DNA from: Candidatus Pullichristensenella avicola
GTDB lineage: Bacteria > Bacillota > Clostridia > Christensenellales > Aristaeellaceae
NCBI GenBank assembly: GCA_018711655.1
Contig: DVIA01000061.1
Location: forward strand, 1-36,614
Direction: 5' to 3'
Length of the DNA: 36,614 bases
A model generated the notes under the pieces. The model was not told the DNA's origin. It was given only the letters and a program-made list of their open reading frames with translations, and searched no databases. Both the position numbers and the translations under genes were made by a program. Of this stretch, positions 14,308 through 22,402 are shown in pieces (the first letter of the stretch is position 1; every line of letters begins with the position of its first letter).

Positions 14308-15834
14308 ATGAAGAAGTTTTTGGGTTTGGAGTTCGGCTCCACGCGCATCAAGGCCGTGCTCATCGACGAGGCGCACCGCACCGTTTCTTCCGGCGATTAC
14401 ACCTGGAAGAGCAGCTTTGAAAACGGCGTATGGACCTATCCGCTGGAGGAGGCCTGGAAGGGCCTGAACGCGGCGCTTGGCGGCGTCGAGGGCCTTTCCG
14501 ACGTGGCCGCCGCCGGCGTTTCCGGCATGATGCACGGCTATCTGGCCTTCGATAAGGACTGGAATCTGCTCGTGCCCTTCCGCACCTGGCAGAACACCAT
14601 GACCGCGCAGGCCGCGGAGGAACTGACCAGTCTGTTCGGCTTCAACATTCCCCAGCGCTGGAGCATCGCCCATCTCTACCAGGCGATCCTCAACGGCGAG
14701 AGCCACATTCGCAAGATTGCGCACATCACCACGCTGGCCGGGTACATCCATCACGCGCTTACCGGCGTCAACGCCATCGGCGTGGGCGAGGCTTCGGGCA
14801 TGTTCCCCATCGACGACGCTACCGGCAAGTACGACGAGCGCATGCTCGACCAGTTCGACGCCCTCATCGCCGGCCGCGGCCTGCCCTGGAAGATCCGCGA
14901 GGTGCTGCCTGAGCCGCTGATGGCCGGCGAAAACGCCGGCTGCCTCACCAAAGAGGGCGCGGCGCTGCTCGGCGGCCAGATCAGGGAAGGCGTGCCCTTT
15001 GCGCCCGCCGAGGGCGACGCCGGCACCGGCATGACCGCCACCAACGCCGTTTCCCCGCGCACGGGCAACGTTTCGGCAGGCACGTCCATTTTCGCCATGG
15101 TCGTTCTGGAGCGCCCCCTCAAGGACATCTATCCCGAGATCGACGTCGTCGCCACGCCGGCGGGCGCGCCCACGGCCATGGTACATGGCAACAACTGCAC
15201 CAACGATATCAACGCCTGGGTGGGCGTGCTGCGCGAAACGGCGGAGATGTTCGGCGCCGAGGTGAACGTTGGGGATCTGTATACCAAGCTCTACAAAAAG
15301 AGCCTTGAAGGCGCGGCGGACTGCGACGGCGTGCTGGTCTACAACTACATGGCCGGCGAGGGCGTTACGCACCTGGATTCCGGCCGGCCCCTGGTGATGC
15401 GCCGCCCGGACAGCAATTTTACGCTGGCCAATTTCATGCGCTCGCAGATCTACGGCACCATGGCCACCATGTGCATCGGCATGGAGATCCTCCATAAGGA
15501 AAACGTCGCCATTGATTCGCTTACCGGCCATGGCGGGCTGTTCAAGACCCCCGGCGTCGGCCAGCGCTACATGGCCGCGGCCTGCAAGGCGCCCGTTACC
15601 TGCATGGAGACCGCTGGCGAGGGCGGCCCCTACGGCATGGCGCTGCTGGCCTCTTACATGGTCTGCCGCGAAGAGGGCGAGAGCCTGGGCGACTATCTCA
15701 CCAACAAGGTGTTCGCTGGCGCCAAGGGCGTCACCCTTGCGCCGGATCCTGAGGACGTGAAGGGTTTTGAGGCCTACTTGAAGAACTATGCCGCCGGTCT
15801 GGCTGCAGAAAAGGCCGCCGTAAAAGCCTTCTAG
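14308..15834 (+). CDS. araB: FGGY-family sugar kinase, probable L-ribulokinase
   Basis: A 508-residue FGGY kinase. Visible features are the N-terminal phosphate-binding LGLEFGSTRIKAVLID, the SGMMHGY substrate-side motif, the catalytic-base region FAPAEGDAGTGM, the FGGY-type NVSAGTSIFAM, and the C-terminal ATP motif LTGHGGLFKTPGVGQRYMAAAC. The position right after araA implies phosphorylation of L-ribulose at O-5. The sequence is of the shorter clostridial/Bacteroides-type branch rather than the 560-residue E. coli AraB type, so the substrate rests on context. GGAGG is 10 bases before the ATG at 14308; the frame is open 18 codons upstream without a ribosome site. The next enzyme, L-ribulose-5-phosphate 4-epimerase (AraD), is not in the window. 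Confidence 0.82.
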   Translation: MKKFLGLEFGSTRIKAVLIDEAHRTVSSGDYTWKSSFENGVWTYPLEEAWKGLNAALGGVEGLSDVAAAGVSGMMHGYLAFDKDWNLLVPFRTWQNTMTAQAAEELTSLFGFNIPQRWSIAHLYQAILNGESHIRKIAHITTLAGYIHHALTGVNAIGVGEASGMFPIDDATGKYDERMLDQFDALIAGRGLPWKIREVLPEPLMAGENAGCLTKEGAALLGGQIREGVPFAPAEGDAGTGMTATNAVSPRTGNVSAGTSIFAMVVLERPLKDIYPEIDVVATPAGAPTAMVHGNNCTNDINAWVGVLRETAEMFGAEVNVGDLYTKLYKKSLEGAADCDGVLVYNYMAGEGVTHLDSGRPLVMRRPDSNFTLANFMRSQIYGTMATMCIGMEILHKENVAIDSLTGHGGLFKTPGVGQRYMAAACKAPVTCMETAGEGGPYGMALLASYMVCREEGESLGDYLTNKVFAGAKGVTLAPDPEDVKGFEAYLKNYAAGLAAEKAAVKAF

Positions 15835-16172
15835 GGCCGGCGGTGCCGGCAGCCAGAAGCTACCGCTTGGCAATGGCGCAGCCCCGCCCCACGGGCAGGG
15901 GCCGGCGGTGCCGGCAGCCAGGAGCTACCGCTTGGCAATGGCGCAGCCCCGCCCCACGAGTAGGGGGCGGGGCTGCTGCGTTCCGTTTCGGTTGGAGGGG
16001 ATGTGCGTACAGACGGCGGCAGGCTCAAAAGCAGGAGCCTGCCGCCTATGGCCGGCGGTCGGGAGTTGCCGCCTGGCAATGGAGAAGTCCCGCCCCACGG
16101 GCAGGGGCCGGCGGTGCCGGCGGTCGGGGGTTGTCGCCTGGCAATGGCGCGATCTCTCCCGCGGGCGGGGGC
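15835..16172. repeat. Cluster of four diverged 56-67 bp GC-rich repeats
   Basis: Units begin at 15835, 15900, 16050 and 16106, each opening GGCCGGCGGT and carrying a TGGCAATGG core, most with CCCCGCCCCACG. The first two are 65 bp apart and nearly identical; the others are more diverged. Between units two and three lie two strong hairpins. One has a 13-bp stem at 15943-15955/15964-15976. The other has a 12-bp perfect stem at 15015+1000, that is 16015-16026 with 16035-16046. Plus-strand reading frames through the units give a repeated low-complexity peptide without a ribosome site. The rest of this 490-base gap, up to the ABC gene, holds only its promoter. Confidence 0.82.
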
Positions 16173-16274
16173 GGCGTTTGCGGTTTGGTTCTCCTGTACA
16201 TTGGGCGCGCGGGCGTTTTTGGACGCCAAAGTGCGGCCCAAGGTGAAGAAAGTGTATAATTCAGCCGAGTTCTC

Positions 16275-16303
16275 TTGCGCGCGGAACGCGGCTTTGTTAT
16301 ACT
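16275..16303 (+). promoter_or_regulatory. Promoter of the ABC exporter operon
   Basis: TTGCGC (16275-16280), 17-base spacer, TATACT (16298-16303). A second TATAAT at 16255-16260 has no fitting -35 at 17 bases. The ribosome site AAGGAGGGA lies about 6 bases before the start. Confidence 0.65.
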
Positions 16304-16325
16304 CTTGCGGCAAGGAGGGAGAACC

Positions 16326-17027
16326 ATGCTGAATATTGCGAACGTCAGCAAGCGCTACGGCAAAACGCTGGCCAACGACGGCGTTTCCTTTGCCGTCGAA
16401 GGCGGCGAAACGGCGGTGCTGCTGGGGCCGAACGGCGCGGGCAAGAGCACGCTCATCAAATGCATTGCGGGGCTTTTGCGTTTTGAGGGGAAAATTGATA
16501 TCTGTGGCCATGAAAACAAATCGCTGGAGGCCAAGCGGGCGCTGGGCTATATTCCGGAGATGCCGGCGGTATACGATCTTCTGACCGTTTCCGAGCATTT
16601 GGAGTTCATGCGCCGCGCCTACCGCATGGAGGACGACGGTTATGGGGAAGCGCTGCTTCGGCGTTTTGAAATGTGGGACAAGCGCGACAAGCTGGGCAAG
16701 GAGCTTTCCAAGGGCATGCAGCAGAAGCTGTCCATCTGCTGCCAGATGGTGCACAGGCCGCGGGTGATTGTCTTTGACGAGCCGCTGGTCGGGCTCGATC
16801 CCCACGCCATCAAGGAATTGAAGGAGATGTTCGGCGAGTTGCGCGCGCAGGGGGCGGCGCTGCTCATCAGCACGCATATGATCGACAGCGTTGAGGACAA
16901 CTGGGACGTAGCCTACATTATGATGCGCGGCCGCCTTGCCGCGGTCAAGCGGCCGAACGACGAGGGCGAGCGCTCGCTGGAGGAACTGTTCTTTTCCATC
17001 ACCGAAGGCGGGGAGGCGGAACAATGA
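16326..17027 (+). CDS. ABC transporter ATP-binding protein
   Basis: A 233-residue ATPase subunit. Walker A is GPNGAGKST (34-42), the signature is LSKGMQQKLS (127-136), Walker B is VIVFDEP (147-153), and the H-loop is STHM. The sequence is of the DrrA/NatA-like export class (COG1131). The ATG at 16326 follows GGAGGGAGAACC. Its last 4 bases overlap the permease start (ATGA), so the two gene products are translated together and form one exporter. The cargo is not known. No regulator or immunity gene is linked. Confidence 0.92.
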   Translation: MLNIANVSKRYGKTLANDGVSFAVEGGETAVLLGPNGAGKSTLIKCIAGLLRFEGKIDICGHENKSLEAKRALGYIPEMPAVYDLLTVSEHLEFMRRAYRMEDDGYGEALLRRFEMWDKRDKLGKELSKGMQQKLSICCQMVHRPRVIVFDEPLVGLDPHAIKELKEMFGELRAQGAALLISTHMIDSVEDNWDVAYIMMRGRLAAVKRPNDEGERSLEELFFSITEGGEAEQ

Positions 17028-18580
17028 GAAGCGCGCTGGGGTATCTTCTCATCACGCGCCTGAAAGCGCAATGCAGGGAAATGGTGCGCAGGCCGGCGCG
17101 GCTGATCTATCTTCTGCTGATGGTTGCGCTCTTTGCCGTCGTGCTGCTGGGCGGCGGCGGGACCGGGAGCGCGACGCGCGACGCGCGCGAACTGCCGGCG
17201 CTGGCCGGGGCGTTTTACGGGCTGATGTTCGCCATACTGGTCAATTCCGGCTTCAAACACGGGGCGAGCATGTTTACGCTTTCCGACGCCAATCTGCTTT
17301 TTCCCGCGCCCATTCGGCCGCGCGCGGTGCTCTATTACGGGCTGTTTCGCCAGCTTGGGACTTCGCTGCTGCTGGGGCTGTTCCTGCTGTTTCAATATAG
17401 CTGGCTGCATTCGCTCTATGGCGTGAACGCGGGCGGGTTGATGCTCATTGTCGTTCTCTACGGCGCGAGCGTCTTTCTGGCGCAGGTGACGGCCATGGCG
17501 GTCTATTCGCTGACCAGCATGAGCGTCCGCCGCCGCCGGATTGCCAGGTGCCTTGTTTACGGCGTACCGGCGGCCTTTGCGCTGGCGGTGGTCGCGCGCG
17601 CGGCGCTTTCGGGAGATCTGACGCTTGCCTCGCTGGTGGCGGCGGCGGATTCGCCGCTCTTCCGCCTCATGCCGGTGGCCGGCTGGGCAGCGGGCGTTCT
17701 GCAGGGCGCGCTGACGGGCGATTTGGCCATGCTGGGCGTTTACGCGGCGTTGACGGCGTTGCTTCTGGTCGCGCTGGTGGTACTCATCGCCCGTTACAAC
17801 CACGATTACTACGAGGACGTGCTGCGCACGGCGGAGATTTCCCATTCGGCCATCACCGCGCAGAAGGAGGGGCGCATGGCCGAAAGCGCGCCCGACCGCG
17901 TCAAACTGGGCAAGGTGGGCCTTGGCGGCGGCTGGGGCGCAAGCGCCGTGTATTTCAAGCACCGCGTGGAGGATCGTCGCGCGCGGCGGTATGTGCTTTC
18001 GCCCATGTCGCTGGTATTTGCCGCGATCGTGATCGGCTTTGCCTTCTTCATGCGTGAAAACGGCGCGCTGCCGGTGTTTCTCATGGCCGTGTATATGCAG
18101 ATGTTTTCCGAGGCGCTTTCGCGCTTCAGCTGGGAATTGAGCAAACCGTATATTTATCTGATCCCGGAGACCTCATTTGCCAAAATGCGGGCGGCCCTGC
18201 GGCAGAGCGTTACAAGCGGCCTTGCCGAATCGCTGGTCGTCTTTATCCCCGCGGGGCTGATCCTCGGCCTCGACGTTTGGACCATCGCCGCGCTGGCGCT
18301 GGCGCGCTGGTCGTTCACGCTGGTCTACAATGTTGACATCGTGGCGGAAATGCGCCTCTTTGGCGGCGTTTCCTCAAAAATTCTCACCATGCTGTTTTAT
18401 TTTCTGCTGATGTTGCTCATTGCCCTGCCCGGCACAGCGGCGGCCGTTGCGCTGGGCGCGCTGGGCGCCTCCGAGGCGGTCTGCTATGCGACGCTGGCCG
18501 CGCTCAATGTGCCTGCGTCGCTTCTGGCGCTGTTCCTTTGCCGCAATATGCTGCAATACGCCGAACTCAACAATCGCTAG
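17024..18580 (+). CDS. ABC exporter membrane subunit
   Basis: A 518-residue polytopic protein with about twelve hydrophobic segments in two groups, split by a charged cytoplasmic stretch (about 255-325: RYNHDYYEDVLRTAEISHSA through the FKHRVEDRRARRY segment). The layout and the DANLLFPAPIRPRAVLYYGLFRQLG segment match the putative ABC exporter family (PF16962-type) that pairs with a single ATPase. It overlaps the ATPase gene by 4 bases. Function beyond export is unknown. Confidence 0.82.
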   Translation: MRSALGYLLITRLKAQCREMVRRPARLIYLLLMVALFAVVLLGGGGTGSATRDARELPALAGAFYGLMFAILVNSGFKHGASMFTLSDANLLFPAPIRPRAVLYYGLFRQLGTSLLLGLFLLFQYSWLHSLYGVNAGGLMLIVVLYGASVFLAQVTAMAVYSLTSMSVRRRRIARCLVYGVPAAFALAVVARAALSGDLTLASLVAAADSPLFRLMPVAGWAAGVLQGALTGDLAMLGVYAALTALLLVALVVLIARYNHDYYEDVLRTAEISHSAITAQKEGRMAESAPDRVKLGKVGLGGGWGASAVYFKHRVEDRRARRYVLSPMSLVFAAIVIGFAFFMRENGALPVFLMAVYMQMFSEALSRFSWELSKPYIYLIPETSFAKMRAALRQSVTSGLAESLVVFIPAGLILGLDVWTIAALALARWSFTLVYNVDIVAEMRLFGGVSSKILTMLFYFLLMLLIALPGTAAAVALGALGASEAVCYATLAALNVPASLLALFLCRNMLQYAELNNR

Positions 18581-18941
18581 GACGCTTTTGCGGCCTGCGG
18601 CGGCCGTTTTGCGCGCCGCGGTCGCGGCGGAACGGATACGCGCGATCTGCGCCTGCGGCGTGGCTCGCAGAGCCCCATGCCGCGCGCGATCCGCACCCTG
18701 CGGCGGCGCGACTGGAGCCGGGCTGACGTTGATCGGCGCACCGCGTTCCGGCCGTGCGGCGGATGGTTTCGCCGGCCCCGCAGCGCCTGGGAGTGCTTCG
18801 GTGAAGGCGCGGCCTTCTGCGGTTTGCGGCGTTGCGCGGGCGTTCGCAGCTTTCCGGCTTTCAGCGCACCGCGTTCCAGCCTGGCGGCGGGCCGTGCGGC
18901 GCGCGTCCGTTTGCGCGGGCATTCGCCGGTTTGTCGGTATG
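18581..18941. other. Gene-free GC-rich stretch after the ABC exporter
   Basis: About 360 bases without a ribosome site or a recognisable protein on either strand. It contains near-duplicated short words (GCGCACCGCGTTCC occurs around 18737 and again around 18864, each near a GCGGCGG or GTGCGGCG run), which suggests decayed repeats. No function is evident. Confidence 0.5.
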
Positions 18942-18971
18942 ACAAAACGCCCTCGCGGGAGGGCGTTTTGT
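18942..18971. terminator. Bidirectional terminator between ABC exporter and SH3b gene
   Basis: ACAAAACGCCCTC (18942-18954) pairs perfectly with 18959-18971 around a 4-base loop. A and T runs at the two feet let it serve both the plus-strand exporter operon and the convergent SH3b gene. Confidence 0.85.
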
Positions 18972-19007
18972 ATTTTGACGGCGTTGATTTTCCGGCTTGA
19001 CCCGGGC

Positions 19008-19751
19008 TCAGTACAGCGTGCAGTAGCGCGCGGACACCCAGCCGCTGCCGCCCTCGAAGGCGATCTGATACCAGGTGACGCCGCGCTCGTCCACAGAGTA
19101 ATTGCCCTGATAGGTGGCGGTGACGCCGCTGCCGAGTTCGCCCAGCGTATCCCAGGCAAGCCCGGGGCCGGAGCGCACGTTGACGCGCCCCTCGGTGCGG
19201 ATATAGCTGCCGAAGGTGCCCACGTCGTCGCCGGTGGCTTCGGTATAGTTTTGCGTCAGTTCCGTATAAACGCTGCTGACCCACGCCTCGCCGTAGGAGT
19301 AGTTCTGCACCTTGTACCAGGCCGCGCCGCTCTCGTCGTAGCGGGTCTGGTCCAGATAGCGCAGGCATTCGCCCTTGACGATGGCGCCCACGTCGTCGTA
19401 CTCCGTGCCCGGGCCGGAGCGCAGGTAGACGCGCCCGCCTGTGGCGCGCACCCAGAGGGCGTCTGCATTCCAATCCCAGCCGTCGTCCGTCTCCAGGCGC
19501 GTATAGCGCGAGGACACCCAGCCGCTTTCGCCGTCAAAGAGGACGTTGTACCAGCCCACGCCGCGTTCGTCGTAGGACATTTGCCCCAGGTATTCGGCCA
19601 TGTCGCCCTGTTCGAGCACGTCCAGTTTGGCGTAATTGAGGCCGGGACCGGAGCGCAAATAGCTGTCTCCCAGGTCGCTCACCACTGTGTCCGCCAGCGC
19701 CGGGCACGCAAGCATCATAAGCGCGACAACAACCGCCGCGAATCTTCGCAT
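19008..19751 (-). CDS. Secreted protein with three SH3b repeats
   Basis: A 247-residue exported protein: signal peptide MRRFAAVVVALMMLACPALA followed by three bacterial SH3 domains. Each has the pattern LRSGPG or VRSGPG, then Y(D/S)(E)xxGxxWYxV and a GWVSSRY-like end: GWVSSRYTRL, AWVSSVYTEL and GWVSARYCTL. SH3b domains usually bind cell-wall peptides. No catalytic domain is attached, so it may be a wall-binding or signalling protein. The frame begins with a TTG before the ATG at 19751; the ATG is chosen because AGGAGG ends 8 bases upstream. A paralogue with the same repeats lies at 32247-32816, and the GWVSSRY codons are identical at the DNA level over 20 bases. Confidence 0.88.
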   Translation of the reverse strand: MRRFAAVVVALMMLACPALADTVVSDLGDSYLRSGPGLNYAKLDVLEQGDMAEYLGQMSYDERGVGWYNVLFDGESGWVSSRYTRLETDDGWDWNADALWVRATGGRVYLRSGPGTEYDDVGAIVKGECLRYLDQTRYDESGAAWYKVQNYSYGEAWVSSVYTELTQNYTEATGDDVGTFGSYIRTEGRVNVRSGPGLAWDTLGELGSGVTATYQGNYSVDERGVTWYQIAFEGGSGWVSARYCTLY

Positions 19752-19793
19752 CAAGCTCCCCTCCTCTGTTGCGTCTGCACAAACCTTACCATA

Positions 19794-19822
19794 ATTTTAC
19801 CACGCAGTCGAAATTTTTTCAA
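19794..19822 (-). promoter_or_regulatory. Promoter of the SH3b gene
   Basis: On the minus strand TTGAAA (19817-19822), 17-base spacer and TAAAAT (19794-19799), 43 bases upstream of the start codon. Confidence 0.65.
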
Positions 19823-19865
19823 CCTCTCTGCGTAAATTCCGCGCTTGTTTTTGCCCGCGGCCGGC

Positions 19866-19894
19866 TTGCGCCGCCTGGGGGCGAATGCTATAAT
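19866..19894 (+). promoter_or_regulatory. Promoter of the HAD-rsmF operon
   Basis: TTGCGC (19866-19871), 17-base spacer and perfect TATAAT (19889-19894), 29 bases before the HAD start. It is divergent from the SH3b promoter, about 45 bases away. Confidence 0.7.
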
Positions 19895-19923
19895 GAAGGC
19901 ACAAAGCAACGCGGAGGTAAATT

Positions 19924-20607
19924 ATGAAACTGATCCTGGACGCGGGCGGCGTGATCGTCTACCCCGCCTTTGGAAGCTGGCTTTACGGCGCGGCGATGGT
20001 GGCGACGCCGGCGGTGGCCCAAACGCTGGGCGGCGAGGCGTTTCGCCGCGCGCACGAGGCCTGCGGCGGCATCGCCAGCGACGATGTGCGCATGGATACC
20101 GAGGCGGAGGAATACGCGCTGCGCCGCCGCTATTTCGCGCAGATGAACCGCCTGGTGCCCTGGGGCCTGTCGGAGGCGCAGACCGACGAACTGGCGCGCG
20201 ATTTTGTGGAAAACCCGGCCCGCATGGGCGTCTACGCCGACGCGCAGGAATACCTTCCCCGCTTTCAGCGCCGCTTCGGGCTCGGGCTTTTGAGCGACAC
20301 CGCGCCTTCGCTGCGGCGGGTATTGGAAAACGCCGGCCTGTGGGGCTATTTTGACGCGCATGTCTTTTCCACGGACGTGGGCGCGCTCAAGCCCGCCCCG
20401 ATTATGTACGAGCGCATTCTCGAGCGGCTCGGGGCGCGGGCGGAGGAGTGCCTGTTCGCCGATGATTTCGAGCGCAACCTGCGCGGGGCGCAGGCCATGG
20501 GGCTGCGCGCGGTGCAAATGGCGCGCGACGAGCGCGTGCGCCGCTGGGACGGCCCGGTAGTGACGAATTTCGCCGAACTGGAAGCCTATGCAGACGCTCT
20601 TTCCTGA
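19924..20607 (+). CDS. HAD-superfamily hydrolase
   Basis: A 227-residue haloacid-dehalogenase-type phosphatase of subclass IA. Motif I is LILDAGGVIV, with the nucleophile Asp6; the second Asp of the usual DxD is Gly, as in the DxGG/DLGN branch that includes YihX-like enzymes. Motif II is LLSDTAPS, motif III the Lys in ALKPAP, and motif IV FADDFERN. A helical cap lies between motifs I and II (about 20-110). GGAGG lies 6 bases before the ATG. It overlaps the start of rsmF by 20 bases. The natural substrate cannot be told; a small sugar or nucleotide phosphate is usual for the class. Confidence 0.88.
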   Translation: MKLILDAGGVIVYPAFGSWLYGAAMVATPAVAQTLGGEAFRRAHEACGGIASDDVRMDTEAEEYALRRRYFAQMNRLVPWGLSEAQTDELARDFVENPARMGVYADAQEYLPRFQRRFGLGLLSDTAPSLRRVLENAGLWGYFDAHVFSTDVGALKPAPIMYERILERLGARAEECLFADDFERNLRGAQAMGLRAVQMARDERVRRWDGPVVTNFAELEAYADALS

Positions 20608-21949
20608 GTTTATCCAGAGCATGCGCGCGCTGCTGGGGGCGGAGACGGACGCCTTTGTGCGCGCCATGGAGGGGCCGCCGGCGCTGGCGCTGCGCGTACA
20701 CCGCTGCGCGGAGGCGGCCCTGCCGTTCATCGAAGGGGCTGTGCCCTGGGCCGAGGGCGGGTTTTACCTGCGCGATGGGGCTCGGCCCGGCGCCAGCCTC
20801 GCGCATTGGGCCGGCGCCTTTTATCTGCAGGAGGCCAGCGCCATGCTGCCCGCGGCGGTGCTATCGGCGCGGCCGGGCGAACGCGTGCTGGATTTGTGCG
20901 CCGCGCCGGGAGGCAAGGCCTCGCAGATGGCCCTGGCCATGGGCGGCGAGGGCGCGCTGGTCGCCAACGAGATCGACCCCGCCCGCGCCCGCGTGCTGGC
21001 CGGCAATTTGGAGCGGCTGGGCGTGTGCAACGCCGTGGTGACCTGCGAAACGCCCGCGCGCCTTGCCGCGCGCTGGCCCGGCGCGTTCGACGCCGTGCTT
21101 GTGGACGCGCCCTGTTCGGGCGAGGGCATGTTCCGCCGCGACGCGGATACGCGGGCTCAGTGGAACCCCGCGGCGCCGGCGGGCTGCCAGAAGCGGCAGA
21201 CGGAGATTCTTGACGCAGCGGCGCGGCTCGTGCGGCCTGGCGGCAGACTAGTCTATTCCACATGCACCTTCAACGCCCTGGAAAATGAGCAAAGCGTGCG
21301 CGGTTTTCTCGCGCGACATGCCGATTTTTCGCCGTGGGAGTTCGTCGCGCCCGGCCTGGGCGCGTCCGAGGGCGGCATGCTGCGCGTCTGGCCGCAGCGC
21401 GTCCGCGGGGACGGCCAGTTCGTCGCCCGCCTGCGCAGAGCGGGCGAAGCGGAGGCGCTTTGGGAAAACGCGCCGCAGCGCGGCGCTGCAAGGGCGCGGC
21501 GCGGCGAAAAGGCGGAGGGCGCGCAGGACGCGCGCAATCTTTTGGAACAGCTCTGCGCCACGGCGGTGCGCGCGTTGCCCGAGCCGCTTTCGCGGGCGCG
21601 GATGCACTTTGTGGGCGGACGGCTTTTCGCCGCGCCCGCCGCGGCTCCGGATACAGACGGCCTGCGCGTGATCTGGCCGGGAACGGCGCTGTTGCGCGCG
21701 GAGAAAAACCGCGTCGAGCCGGAACACGCCCTGGCCATGGCGCTTGCGCCGCGGCAGGCGTTGCGCGTCGCTCCGCTCGGCGAGGACGAGGCGCGCGCCT
21801 TCCTGGCCGGTGAAAGCCTGCATCGCGCCGGCGAGCCGGGCTGGACGCTGGTCGCCTGCGCCGGATTGCCGCTGGGTTGGGGGAAACAGGTGGACGGCGC
21901 GCTGAAAAACCACTTGCCCAAGGGCCTGCGCAAAGCGCTGCGCGCCTGA
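20588..21949 (+). CDS. rsmF: 16S rRNA m5C methyltransferase, RsmF family
   Basis: Methylates a cytosine of 16S rRNA with S-adenosylmethionine. The 453-residue protein has the SAM site DLCAAPGGK (102-110), the catalytic cysteine in DAPCSGEGMFRRD (Cys176) and the second cysteine in YSTCTFNALENE (Cys226). The C-terminal portion (about 290-453) is the RsmF-type extension and ends in a PUA-like segment, VACAGLPLGWGKQVDGALKNHLPKGLR, which binds RNA. The N-terminus is the short LPPEF-like substrate domain (LFPEFIQSMRALLG). It starts inside the HAD gene with a 20-base overlap and no strong ribosome site, so it is likely coupled. Confidence 0.9.
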   Translation: MQTLFPEFIQSMRALLGAETDAFVRAMEGPPALALRVHRCAEAALPFIEGAVPWAEGGFYLRDGARPGASLAHWAGAFYLQEASAMLPAAVLSARPGERVLDLCAAPGGKASQMALAMGGEGALVANEIDPARARVLAGNLERLGVCNAVVTCETPARLAARWPGAFDAVLVDAPCSGEGMFRRDADTRAQWNPAAPAGCQKRQTEILDAAARLVRPGGRLVYSTCTFNALENEQSVRGFLARHADFSPWEFVAPGLGASEGGMLRVWPQRVRGDGQFVARLRRAGEAEALWENAPQRGAARARRGEKAEGAQDARNLLEQLCATAVRALPEPLSRARMHFVGGRLFAAPAAAPDTDGLRVIWPGTALLRAEKNRVEPEHALAMALAPRQALRVAPLGEDEARAFLAGESLHRAGEPGWTLVACAGLPLGWGKQVDGALKNHLPKGLRKALRA

Positions 21950-22096
21950 GGGCATAGGCGGCGAAGAAAGGCGCCGGGGCTGTTCGCGGCGGGGGCGAGT
22001 CCGCCGCTTTGAAAATGAACGCGTCCGCGCCGGGGCAAGAGGCACGGGCCGGCCAGGGCGCGATCTGGCGGCCGCGGCGGGCAGGGCATTCGCGCG

Positions 22097-22125
22097 TTGA
22101 CAAACGCCGCGTTTGCGGGTATAAT
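22097..22125 (+). promoter_or_regulatory. Promoter of the metG T-box transcript
   Basis: A consensus-grade promoter: TTGACA (22097-22102), 17-base spacer, TATAAT (22120-22125). Confidence 0.9.
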
Positions 22126-22131
22126 AGCTGC

Positions 22132-22370
22132 AAAGGCGATGAAGGAAAGAGTAGCGCGCCCCAAAGCCTTCCAGAGAGCCGGGCAGGGTGAAAGCCGGCG
22201 GCCGGACGGCGCGCGAACATGGCTCCGGAGCCGCGGGCGCGAACGGCAGTAGCGTCCGCCGGGCCGCCCCGTTACCGGCGCGGGCAGTTTTGCCCAAAGG
22301 CATGGTTTTCCATGTGAAGCAGGGTGGTACCGCGCGCAAGCGCCCCTCGGAGGGAGGGGCGCTTTCTTTT
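22132..22370 (+). ncRNA. T-box leader, probably sensing uncharged tRNA-Met
   Basis: The leader starts GAUGAAGGAAAGAGUA-like (about 22139), typical of T-box stem I. It contains the hallmark T-box word AGGGTGGTACCGCG at 22321-22334, which pairs with the tRNA acceptor end. A terminator follows: AGCGCCCCTC (22339-22348) with 22354-22363, then TTTCTTTT. The most likely specifier codon is AUG at 22219-22221, followed by a purine in the 3' side of stem I, matching the metG gene downstream. Uncharged tRNA-Met would stabilise the antiterminator and turn metG on. The specifier was placed by eye, not by folding. Confidence 0.9.
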
Positions 22371-22402
22371 GGCCGCCCGCAAACAACGCAGGAGGGATCT
22401 TC

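Noticed and set aside
15843-16259. A 138-codon open frame giving a repeated Arg/Pro/Ala-rich peptide
   Set aside because: It is produced by reading through the DNA repeats; no ribosome site and no domain.
16251-16260. TATAAT at 16255 as the main promoter of the ABC exporter
   Set aside because: The sequence 17 bases upstream does not resemble a -35, whereas TTGCGC-17-TATACT immediately downstream does.
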